From positions 1 to 64,000 of the forward strand of contig JACEFZ010027049.1 in assembly GCA_014155875.1 (NCBI GenBank): DNA of 64,000 nucleotides, read 5' to 3'. A program made the position numbers and the translations under genes. Positions 56,055 to 64,000 of this stretch are shown here, one piece after another. The notes below the pieces were generated by a model. That model was not told where the DNA came from. It was given only the letters and a program-made list of their open reading frames with translations, and made no database searches. Source of the DNA: Cepaea nemoralis (taxonomy: Eukaryota; Mollusca; Gastropoda; Stylommatophora; Helicidae). Numbering within the stretch: position 1 is the stretch's first letter; every line of letters starts with the position of its first letter.

Positions 56055-56290
56055 ACTAGCTTGTCCTTACAGGACGCCGCAGTCAACGCCAGCATTTTTT
56101 GGCTGTTTGTGATTTCTTGGCAAGTCTACGTTCAGTAGTTTGCTATTGCTTTCTGAGCGACCGGCACTCATACTATTTCATAAAAAACCAACGCATGGCG
56201 GTCTGCTGCCAAATCGTCTGCAGCTGTGTTTCGAACGCGGTATGAGGGATTACGAATTGCAACCCCTTCGCCACATAGCCGGCTCGTGTA
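56055..56290 (-). mobile_element. SINE A copy
   Basis: Minus strand: GGCGAAGGGGTTGCAATTCG, CGCGTTCGAAACACAGCTGC, AATAGCAAACTACTGAACG, GTTGACTGCGGCGTCCTGTA. Confidence 0.87.
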
Positions 56291-56300
56291 CTAAGGAAGT

Positions 56301-56301
<1 letters not shown>

Positions 56302-56340
<39 letters not shown>

Positions 56341-56720
56341 ACTCCCACTTTTGCCTTCAATGGTCGTGGAAAGGAATAATTGGCGCTCCAGGTCCCGACT
56401 ATAAGTGGATAGTGTCATTCCGTGTGATTGTACAATGTCTTTGATGTCAATCCATTTTCTTCTTGGGCGTCCTCTTGGTCTCGTCGCAGATGATCTGTGA
56501 TGTAGGATCAGTGATGGTAGTTGATGGTGTTGCATTCTAACGAGATAGCCAAACCACTTGATCTTCTGTTTTTCAATAAATGTGGCACAAGGTGTTGATC
56601 CCACTGTCTGTCTGATAACAACATTTCTTACTCGGTCTCGGATTAAGTTGGCAGCTCTCCTCGTGCATATCACCTCACAGGTGTTGAGTTTGCGAAAGCG
56701 TGCTTTGGATAATACTCAAG
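56302..56720 (-). mobile_element. L-E LINE C-terminal part with (ATG)n tail, copy 2
   Basis: Minus strand: MICTRRAANLIRDRVRNVVI, CATFIEKQKIKWFGYLVRMQ, RPRGRPRRKWIDIKDIVQSH, ERQLFLSTTIEGKSGS and then ATGATG repeats (complement of 56303-56340). Confidence 0.85.
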
Positions 56721-56881
56721 TTTGAGACTGATAGCATATGGTTGGTGTGAATATGCTGTTTATTATCTGTCGTTTTGCGGACATGGATATATTCTGATGT
56801 TTCAGTATGGGTGATAGTTGATATGTAAGTGAACTTGCTTTTTGACATCTGATTTCGATTTCTCTGTCCAATCTGGCTTAC

Positions 56882-57460
56882 ATAGGAAGTACAATATAAT
56901 CAAATGGCAAATCAGAAGACGAGATCGAGAATATATGTAATAAGGCAAACCAACTCATTGGACAAATGGCACCAATGCTAAAGAACAAACACGTATCAGA
57001 AAATATTAACAAATAAATACACTCTATAACACAATCTTCCTATCAACTCTGTGCTACCAATGCTAAACCTGGACAATGACTGGAAATGAAAACATAACAA
57101 TTACAACAATGTAAATGAGATTCGTGTGACGAATGCTTTACGTATCAAGAAGAGTGAAAATAAATGAATAAATCAGGACTAATGTGGACGTAATAGCAGC
57201 GCTAGATTTCACTATAAAACAGCAAGTGAAATGGTTCGGCCATATAACTAGGCTACAAACTAACAGTATAGCACACCAAGCAATGATGTACAGACCACAT
57301 GGAACCAGAATAAGAGACTGACCATGTAAACGATGCACAGATGGAATAATAGAGTCAAAGGGAATCTCGCTATATGAAGCCCATAATCATGCATTCTTCC
57401 GCTGGTTATACTTCACCTCGACACGGCAAGGTGCAAGAGGAACAAGATGAGATAATGAAA
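56882..57460 (+). mobile_element. L-A LINE C-terminal fragment with GATGA tail
   Basis: Broken frames: SNGKSEDEIENICNKANQLI, GQMAPMLKNKHVS, then a decayed stretch and RHGKVQEEQDEI; matches 46120-46690. Confidence 0.78.
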
Positions 57461-57508
57461 TGAGATAAGGTAAGAATGACAACATACTCCAACCCAAGAC
57501 CCAGAGGA

Positions 57509-57583
<75 letters not shown>
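57509..57583. repeat. (GA)n microsatellite
   Basis: About 37 GA units. Confidence 0.97.
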
Positions 57584-57584
<1 letters not shown>

Positions 57585-57734
57585 CTTATCATCGGTAAAA
57601 CAATGTTTTTAGTGTGTCCGTTATTTTGGGGCAAATTCAGAAATGATGATATCTGGGCACATGGATACAAGCAGATGGAAGCTGCATCACAGACATAAAG
57701 AACAGTACACGACAAGCAAACAACCGCAGTCTAT

Positions 57735-58290
57735 CAAATGAAGAACAGTTTGTGTAATAAGTCTTTATTCTTGAAAGTAAACAAAAAAGAGTTTTTGCAT
57801 GTTACATAGAACTAATTTTAACTTACGGCTGCGATTCCTGGGCAATTAGTAACTTTACTAATTGCCCAGGATTCGCAGCTGTGTGTTAAAATTGATTATA
57901 AAATAATCTGTTACCTGGATGCCTTGAAGATTCGATTTGATATATCGTTGAATATTAAATATACGGCCAAAATGATCAGTCTGGACATGCTGAGGGATGC
58001 TAAATGGAAAGGACAACTTATCACAAACATCAGAAAGAAGCAGTCATCTTTCTTTTCTTTTTTTCTTTTTTTAAACCACATTAAGAGAAAATAAAAACGA
58101 GAATATGTTGTGTCAACCGGAAACATTTGTGGAAAGGAGAGGAACAAAGCGTGAGAACATTACTGTCTTGTGTGATAGCACGGAAGGGATTCAACACACG
58201 AATTGATCCATGCAGTCGAAGGTCGCATTTTGTGGAGAAGTATGATCGCCCACACCAGCCGGCACTGGATGATGATGATGATGATGATGA
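57735..58290 (+). mobile_element. L-B-like LINE fragment with hairpin and (GATGAT)n tail
   Basis: Broken frames: RVFACYIELILTYGCDSWAI, LDMLRDAKWKGQLITNIRKK, QSSFFSFF, then EYVVSTGNICGKE, RDSTHELIHAVEGRILWRSM, IAHTSRHW and GATGATGATGATGATGATGA. A 25-bp perfect-but-one hairpin (57828-57879) interrupts the YGCDSW block. Confidence 0.75.
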
Positions 58291-58478
58291 AAACCAACAA
58301 CGATTTACTTAGTTTGTTTCGTTCATAGATTCAAGAGTTTATAAATGTGCTCCGGAAGTTCATTTACCCATTAGCGCCACCAACACAAGGGTCACAGGTC
58401 ACTGACAGTCATGGCCACCCAAGGAAAACCTCAACCAGTCAATGTCTCCGAGTTTGTAGCAGCCAATGAACCCTATCT

Positions 58479-58570
58479 GTCAGGCTAACGGACCAAGAAG
58501 CTTGTCTGTCAGGCTAACGGACCAAGAAGCTTGTCTGTCAGGCTAAAGGACCAGGAAACTTATTTGTCAG
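58479..58570 (+). repeat. 28-bp tandem repeat, three units
   Basis: CTGTCAGGCTAACGGACCAA followed by GAAGCTTGT, repeated three times with slight change. Confidence 0.93.
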
Positions 58571-58609
58571 GGAGAATTTATCAGTTTAATTTAGTGCTTC
58601 TAGTTAATT

Positions 58610-58689
58610 TAATTTATGTAGCAGTTAACTAGTTAGTTACTTAGTAGGTAGGTAGTTAGGTAGCTATTCAGTAACTTAGTTTAGTAGCT

Positions 58690-58736
<47 letters not shown>

Positions 58737-58860
58737 CTAGTTAGTTAGTTCGTTAGTTAGTTAGTTAGTTAGTTACTTAGATCGTTCGTTCGTTTGTTCG
58801 TTCGTTCGTTCGTTCGTTCGTTCATTCGTTTGTTAGGTAAGCAGGCAGGCAGGCAGGCAG
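58610..58860. repeat. (TTAG)n, (TTCG)n and (GCAG)n tetranucleotide tracts
   Basis: TTAG/GTTA 58617-58780, TTCG 58784-58823, AGGC 58839-58860, each grading into the next. Confidence 0.93.
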
Positions 58861-59034
58861 TTAGTTAAATAGATCAACCTCATTGGACATCCACAAGAGC
58901 TCAGGCCCTTTAATCAGTATCTCCTTCAGCGTGTGGCGACAGACGACACCAGTTCTCTGTTGGTCGGCTATTCTTCTTTGGCGCATGGCGGTCTTGTGTA
59001 GTCTTCATCTAACAATTAATTAGCAGACAAGTGC

Positions 59035-59371
59035 GGGACGCAGAGGTGTTTCCAAGGCACCAGGGCCGGGTTTTATACTGGCCAAGACCTATTGACGCGT
59101 CCTCGTCGAGCGTCCTGGGCAACAGGTCCCTTCGGGGTCCTGGCTGAAGTCAATAGGATCGCCGATTCCTCCGAAGTCGGAGAGTGTCTGCCTGTATGGC
59201 GAGGAACCACCAGTCTGCACACCAATAAGCCAGACATGGGACAACGGATACTCACGCAAAACTCAGGTCCTGTTTGACATCACACTGATGTTGGACAACA
59301 GGATGCCTCCATCCGACATACAGGACTTTGCGTTGGAGCTCAAGCCAACGAACACAAGCAAGCAAGCAGCA
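59035..59371 (+). mobile_element. SINE C with 13-14-bp target duplication and (CAAG)n tail
   Basis: Begins GGGACGCAGAGGTGTTTCCA and ends ACACAAGCAAGCAAGCAGCA. AGCAGACAAGTGCG flanks it at 59022-59035 and 59372-59385. About 95% identical by eye to the inverted copy at 62420-62756, with the same 5' start, so this is the full-length unit rather than a random truncation. No clear tRNA head was seen. Confidence 0.93.
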
Positions 59372-59689
59372 AGCAGACAAGTGCGAGATTATATGAAGGC
59401 TGTAAAGATGTGTTTTAAAGAAGAATGATGAGAACATCGTGGACGGATATAAAGCTATATTTTGAAAGATGTTAACTCAAACAAGGGTTACTCGAATCAG
59501 ATGAAGATCGTCAAGCTTTTTGTGTATTATTTTGTTTTGTTTTGGGTTACATTTTTTGTGTTTTAATCTATCGTTTTTAATGCGAAGAATTTCAAATAAT
59601 CATTTTCGTTTACTTTTCCTTTAGCACCAAGAACTCAAGATCCATGTAGGCGATGGTTGTTAAGGAATAAACAAATGGAATATTGAATT

Positions 59690-60135
59690 TAATAGAAGTC
59701 GCAAAATAACAAAAGGAAATCATAAATTTGATGGAAGTCACGCAATAATCAATGGAAATCATAAATTTGAATGAAGTCACAAACTAATCAAACGGAATAA
59801 TTAATTTTATAGAAGTCACAGAATAACCAAAGGAAATAATTAATTTGATGGAAGTCACACAACAACAGGAAATCATAAATGTGATTGAAGTCACAAACTA
59901 ACCAATGGGAATAATTAATTTGATCGAAGTCACAAATTACCAAAGGAAATCATAAATTTGATGGAAGTCACAAAATAATCAAAGGGAATATTTAATTTGA
60001 TGGAAGTCACAAAATAATCAAAGGAAATCATAAATGGAAGTAATAAAATTACCAAAGAAACTCAGGAATTTGATGGAAGTCACACAATAACAAATGTGAA
60101 TAATTAATTTAATGACAGTCACGAAATAATCAACT
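59690..60135 (+). repeat. Degenerate minisatellite (TTTGATGGAAGTCACAAAATAA type)
   Basis: About 10 units of 35-48 bp: AATTTGATGGAAGTCACAAA, ATAATCAAAGGAAATCATAA. Confidence 0.9.
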
Positions 60136-60394
60136 AGAGATAATAACATCATGATACTAATATGATATTAACATTAAAAATACAAAGATGATTCTTGAAA
60201 TTGAACAACAGAAAACGAAACAGACAAGTCTATAATACGAATTAAATGGAGGTAAGCATATTTACAAACATAAGAAACACGGTGTAGAACAACTACAGAA
60301 GATAAGCTGTAACACAGATATACAGGCATCAAAACATTCATTAGCACTAAATAATCATGAAACAAAGAGAAGAATTCCAAACGCCTTCGGTAAG

Positions 60395-60703
60395 TGCTGT
60401 CTTTATTTATTTATTTATTTATTCCTTCCTTCTTTTCTTCCTTCCTTCCATCCTTCTTTCTTTTATTTTTGTCTTTCGGTCTGTCTTTATATTTTCATGT
60501 TTTCCAGTCTATCTTTCTTTTTTTGTGTGTGTGTGTTTCTTCCTTTATTCGTTCGTTTAATCGCTTTTAATTCTTTCTTTCCTCGTTTCTTTCTTTCTGT
60601 CATTCATTGTTTCTTTCTTTCATTCTTTCTTTGTTTGCTTCTTTTTTTCTTATTTATTTTTATTTTTCGGTCTTTCCTTCTTTCTAAATACTGTTTCACT
60701 ATT

Positions 60704-60735
<32 letters not shown>

Positions 60736-60800
60736 TCCTTGTTTTGTTTTTCCCTTCTTCTTTCCTTTGTTAAATTGTATTTCTTTCTTTCTGTCGTGGT
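60395..60800. repeat. T/C-rich tract with (TTTC)n
   Basis: 400 bp, mostly TTTC, TTCC and TTTA steps; perfect TTTC at 60702-60736. Confidence 0.92.
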
Positions 60801-60837
60801 TGCTACTCAGACTTCTGCTAAAGACCCCATGGTATCT

Positions 60838-61245
60838 GAATAAAATTGGGTGGGATTGCGGTAAAGCTGTGAAAACGTAAACAATATAAAATGACACAAA
60901 GTAGTGCAGCTTTACATAAGAGAATTACTACACACACAAGACATTGCGGCGATTAGCCTTCATCAGCAAACTTTTATTGTTTACATTTTCACAGCTTTAC
61001 CGCAGTCCCACCCAATTTTATTAATATTTTACTATGTTTACAACTGCAACTAAGTGTACTATCTTCTTCTGTTAATCGTTATATGTTACTATCTGGGTTT
61101 TAGATTTATTCACTTAGAACTCCTTGACTATATGTTGTGTTTTGTGAATGTATTTGTTTGCTGATGAAGGCTAATCGCCGCAACGTCCTGTATGTGTCGT
61201 AATTATGTTAAGTGAAGCCTCACTACTTTGTGACATTTTATATGG
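60838..61245. repeat. Nested inverted repeats with hammerhead-like motifs (possible Penelope-like remnant)
   Basis: AATAAAATTGGGTGGGATTG (60839 on) is inverted at 60975-61020, and 60886-60975 is inverted at 61157-61245. The second pair carries GCTGATGAAGGCTAATCGCC followed by GCAACGTC (minus at 60939-60971, plus at 61158-61190). CTGATGA, a short stem and ..AAC-GTC recall the hammerhead core at Penelope-like element ends, but the G-A-A-A is GCAA here. Element identity is inference. Confidence 0.6.
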
Positions 61246-61735
61246 TATCAGAAGAGTAAAAAGGACACACGCTATGGTATCAGAAGAGCGACAAGGACAC
61301 AGGCTATGGTATCAGAAGAGCGACAAGGACACACTCTATGATGTAACAAGACCGACCAGGACACACGCTACGGTATCAGAAGAGCGACAAGGACACACGC
61401 TATGGTATCAGAAGAGCGACAAGGGCGCACGCTATGGTATTAGAAGAGCGACAAGGACACACGCTATGATGTCACAAGACCGACCAGGACACACGCTATG
61501 GTATCAGAAGAGCGACAGGGACACACGCTATGGTATCAGAAGAGCGACAAGGACACACGCTATGATGTCACAAGACCGACCAGGACACACGCTATGGTAT
61601 CAGAAGAGCGACAAGGACACACGCTATAATATCAGAAGCGCGACAAGGACACACGCTATGATGTCACAAGACCGACCAGGACACACGCTATAGTATCAGA
61701 AGAGCGACAAGGGCATACGCTATGGTAATGGCATA
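61245..61735 (+). repeat. 32-bp minisatellite with two unit types
   Basis: About 15 units of type 1 (TATGGTATCAGAAGAGCGAC + AAGGACACACGC) and type 2 (TATGATGTCACAAGACCGAC + CAGGACACACGC) in a partly regular 1-1-2 order. Confidence 0.96.
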
Positions 61736-61947
61736 TTGTCAAATGAATGTCCTAGGAAAACGAAAAAAAAAACAGTTCGCGTGTAATTCGACTGAATTTT
61801 AATTCGATTTCAGCTTCAACCCAAAAACTCTAGAATGCATATATCGGACAGAAGGATATCATGTTTCTCTGTGTATTTGTACCTGAAGAAGAGATTAGAA
61901 CTTTGCTCTAAACGTTCTAACAATATGTTTCATTACAACTAAAAGGA

Positions 61948-62200
61948 GATCAGCGTGGACAAATGGATAAGAGCGCTCGATCCTAAATTTCCGTTGCGCT
62001 GATGCCGAGGTAGTGGATTCAACCCCTACACCGGTCAGCTGGACTAACATATTGACTGTTCGCCCTTGACTTGGGGACGTGAATTACAAGTACCACAGAA
62101 GCTGGAATGGGTTCGCCTGATGGCGAAGGACTCTGGTAATAGGGGAAGCTAATCCCCACACAAAAATCAGTCTAGTGCACTAGAAGAAGTAACACGTGTA
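61948..62200 (+). mobile_element. SINE E copy
   Basis: Head AGCGTGGACAAATGGATAAG, GTAGTGGATTCAACCCCTAC (B-box-like), TGACTTGGGGACGTGAATTAC, GGTTCGCCTGATGGCGAAGG, and GTCTAGTGCACTAGAAG at the end. Confidence 0.83.
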
Positions 62201-62307
62201 TGGACTACGCTTGGGTTCAAAGCCAGCGACTCAAAATTACAACTAAATACCTGCATTCGCTTAACACGCAAACGTATTTATACATGTATACTGAACTCAA
62301 TGCCGGT

Positions 62308-62885
62308 CTCTCTGGCCGAGGGGTTACAACACTTTCTCCGTAATCCCGTTTATCACGCAGAGTCTCGTAGCGGGCGAGAACTGTGAGCGGTTCGTCCCCC
62401 GCTTATTGACTTGCGGGATGCTTGCTTGCTTGCTTGTGTTCGTTGGCTTGAGCTCCAACGCAAAATCCTGTATGTCGGATGAAGGCATCCTGTTGTCCAA
62501 CATCAGTGTGATGTCATACAGGACCTGAGGTTTGCGTGAGTATCCGTTGTCCCATGTCTGGCTTATTGGTGTGCAGACTGGTGGTTCCTCGCCATACAGG
62601 CAGACACTCTCCGACTTCGGAGGAATCGGCGATCCTATTGACTTCAGCCAGGACCCCGAAGGGACCTGTTGCCCAGGACGCTCGGCGAGGACGCGTCAAT
62701 AGGTCTTGGCCAGTATATAACCCGGCCCTGGTGCCTTGGAAACACCTCTGCGTCCCACTTGCGGGATAATTGAGCCGGCCGCTCAGAAAGCAATGGCAAA
62801 CTACTGAGCGTAATCTTGCCAAGAAATCAACATACAGCTGAAAGATGCTGCTGTTGACTGTGATGTCCTGTAAAGGATATGCAAA
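62308..62885 (+). mobile_element. SINE A copy split by SINE C
   Basis: Head half 62308-62419 (CTGGCCGAGGGGTTACAACA, AGTCTCGTAGCGGGCGAG) and tail half 62768-62885 (AAAGCAATGGCAAACTACTG, TGACTGTGATGTCCTGTAAA) are separated exactly by the SINE C insertion. Confidence 0.9.
62420..62756 (-). mobile_element. SINE C inserted into SINE A, 11-bp target duplication
   Basis: ACTTGCGGGAT flanks it at 62409-62419 and 62757-62767. Left edge GCTTGCTTGCTTGC is the inverted CAAG tail; right edge CTGCGTCCC is the inverted 5' start, identical to the 59035 copy. Confidence 0.95.
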
Positions 62886-63002
62886 TAAAAATAAAAACTG
62901 AACTCAATGAGCACGATAAAAAAAAGTCAAGACTAGCCACATACGACATGATTGACTCACACATGAGCACATTACAATTAGTCCAGCTAGCTTGTATCTG
63001 CC

Positions 63003-63238
63003 CGTCTCCGTGTCGAAGGACTTACGGACGCGATTTGTAATCCCGCTTACCCGCGATCGAAACACAGCTGCGCGCGATTTGGCAGCATACCACGTTGCGC
63101 TGGGTTTTAACGAATTGGTATGTGAGCCGATCATTCAGAAAGCAATGGCAAACTACTGAACGTAAACGTGCTAAAGCATAAACAACAGCAGTAAAATGCA
63201 GGTGTTGACAGCGATGTCCTGTAAAGGATATGAAACAC
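63003..63238 (+). mobile_element. SINE A copy
   Basis: CTCCGTGTCGAAGGACTTAC, GCGATCGAAACACAGCTGCG, AATGGCAAACTACTGAACG, GATGTCCTGTAAAGGATATG. Confidence 0.9.
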
Positions 63239-63244
63239 ACAAAA

Positions 63245-63450
63245 AAAGCTTGTATCTATGTACCGGGGCAAGCAAGTGGAATAGACAAGTTAGCCGATCA
63301 GTTGGCCAACGTGGGGGTCATGGAGATGGGAAAAGCTATGGATGTGTCAGACATCATCGGAGATTTAAGAAATGCTGACCGAACAGGTGACTTTAGGGAC
63401 GCATGGGACTCTACTTCCTTGTGCACAGTCAGGGAGATGTGAGTGAAGGG
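63245..63450 (+). mobile_element. RNase H fragment of a LINE
   Basis: One frame reads CIYVPGQASGIDKLADQLAN then VGVMEMGKAMDVSDIIGDLR and RTGDFRDAWDSTSL. VPG-x-A-x-x-x-x-x-x-LADQLAN matches the last RNase H motif of LINE polyproteins. Confidence 0.65.
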
Positions 63451-63454
63451 GAGC

Positions 63455-63657
63455 CAATAGACATGAACATTTTGTTAAGCGCACTAGACATGAACATTTT
63501 GTTGAGAGCACCAAATATGAACATTTTGTTGAGAGCACCAGGCTTGGACATTTTATTAAGAGCACTAGGCATGGACATTTTATTAAGAGCACCAGGCATT
63601 AACATTATGTTACAAGCACCAGACATGAACATTTTGTTAAGAGAACCAGACATTTGA
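63455..63657 (+). repeat. 33-bp minisatellite, in-frame 11-residue repeat
   Basis: Six units of GACATGAACATTTTGTTAAG + AGCACCAG; as 33 is a multiple of three, one frame repeats MNILLRAPDMN-like blocks to a stop at 63655. Confidence 0.93.
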
Positions 63658-63729
63658 TTAACCAACGGAACTGATCACTAACCACCGCTAAATCTGTTTT
63701 AGTTTTTCTTTTTCATTCATTCATCATTG

Positions 63730-64000
63730 GCACATTGCCGTCTTGACAGACGATAGTTTGTTACATTGTCCTTCACAAAAGGTATAATAGCTACAACCAA
63801 TGACGGAGAACAGAGATAGAGTTATACCTCTCTATAGCACAAAGCCTGTAGAGACCATGTGTTGCCCATGCAACATGATCCCTCTCTCGGCCTGCCTAGT
63901 TTACTCGAGACAAAAAGGTAACACCAATATGTCGGGAACAAGACCAGCTGCAAAAGCTGTCGGATCAGCAAAGCGATGCTCTAGCTGTCCGCCTGTCGAA
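63730..64000 (+). mobile_element. Repeat F copy, runs off the window
   Basis: TTGGCACATTGCCGTCTTGA, CAGACGATAGTTTGTTACAT, TGTTGCCCATGCAACATGAT, GCTGTCGGATCAGCAAAGCG. Contains a 40-bp insertion near 63775-63815 relative to other copies. Confidence 0.85.

Noticed and set aside
59073..59277. Open frames of 60 codons on both strands
   Set aside because: They lie within SINE C and recur in its other copy.
60357..60897. Phe/Leu-rich membrane protein frames
   Set aside because: Low-complexity TTTC tract.
61205..61693. 162-codon open frame
   Set aside because: The 32-bp minisatellite has no stop in this register; the protein is only the repeat read in three shifting frames.
49824..64000. A second host gene downstream of the transporter
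   Set aside because: All recognisable coding similarity here is to LINE proteins; only the weak start at 58412 remains, listed as a finding.

Overview
The window looks like animal nuclear DNA, probably a lophotrochozoan such as a gastropod mollusc. The animal call rests on one host gene split by GT-AG introns and surrounded by non-LTR retrotransposons, tRNA-derived SINEs, hAT and mariner DNA transposons and many micro- and minisatellites. The mollusc call is inference from the look of the repeats; no marker here proves it.

Host gene. A single protein-coding gene is convincing: a plus-strand SLC6 sodium/chloride-dependent neurotransmitter (amino-acid type) transporter, read as ten exons at 305-485, 1972-2103, 4917-5145, 8004-8136, 12041-12279, 31280-31517, 33315-33446, 41388-41588, 44182-44352 and 49509-49823. 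All junctions obey GT-AG and all phases agree (1,1,2,0,2,0,0,0,0). Together they give 656 residues covering TM1 to the C-terminal tail and a stop; only the extreme N-terminus with the start codon lies outside the window. Glycine, not aspartate, sits at the TM1 substrate position, so an amino-acid-type rather than a monoamine substrate is likely. No second host gene is convincing in 49.8-64 kb.

Most unusual feature. Several splice junctions of this gene sit inside minisatellites. The 3' end of exon 5 with its splice donor and the start of intron 5 is amplified as an 85-bp unit, about 55 recognisable copies over 5.6 kb (12234-17842). The 3' end and donor of exon 9 is amplified as a degenerate unit of about 100 bp (44300-44550 and 46695-46930), later split by a 2.1-kb LINE. 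A 34-bp minisatellite (10-304) runs straight into the exon 1 acceptor. The 85-bp unit also contains an acceptor-like tract, so each copy resembles a 58-nt cassette exon that would add a stop codon.

Mobile elements. Working labels: L-A (APE endonuclease + RT, GATGA-type tail): 29405-30765, 44551-46694, 56882-57460. L-B (RT, C-terminus ending ...ASRHGT, tail of ATG/ATGG repeats): 7057, 10328, 10815, 28755, 31581, 35078, 37615, 41060, 51600, 53574, 57735. L-C (RNase H, tail CAAT repeats): 8300, 8945, 9205, 9613, 24198, 47205-48300, 63245. L-D (C2H2-finger C-terminus): 515, 1105. L-E: 55303, 56302. SINEs: A (about 230 bp), B (tRNA-like, about 220 bp), C (336 bp, CAAG tail, target duplications), D, E and G. 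hAT elements: a 2.9-kb decayed autonomous copy (18539-21437) and two short copies (26588-26807, 47368-47846). A mariner remnant lies at 41795-42240. F is an unclassified interspersed repeat found seven times.

Layout. 0-5 kb exons 1-3 with L-D copies and simple repeats; 5-12 kb exon 4 and nested L-B/L-C/SINE debris; 12-18 kb the 85-bp array; 18-31 kb long intron 5 with hAT, L-C and L-A copies; 31-44 kb exons 6-9; 44-50 kb the exon 9 repeat, L-A insertion and terminal exon; 50-64 kb repeats and retroelement remnants downstream of the gene.
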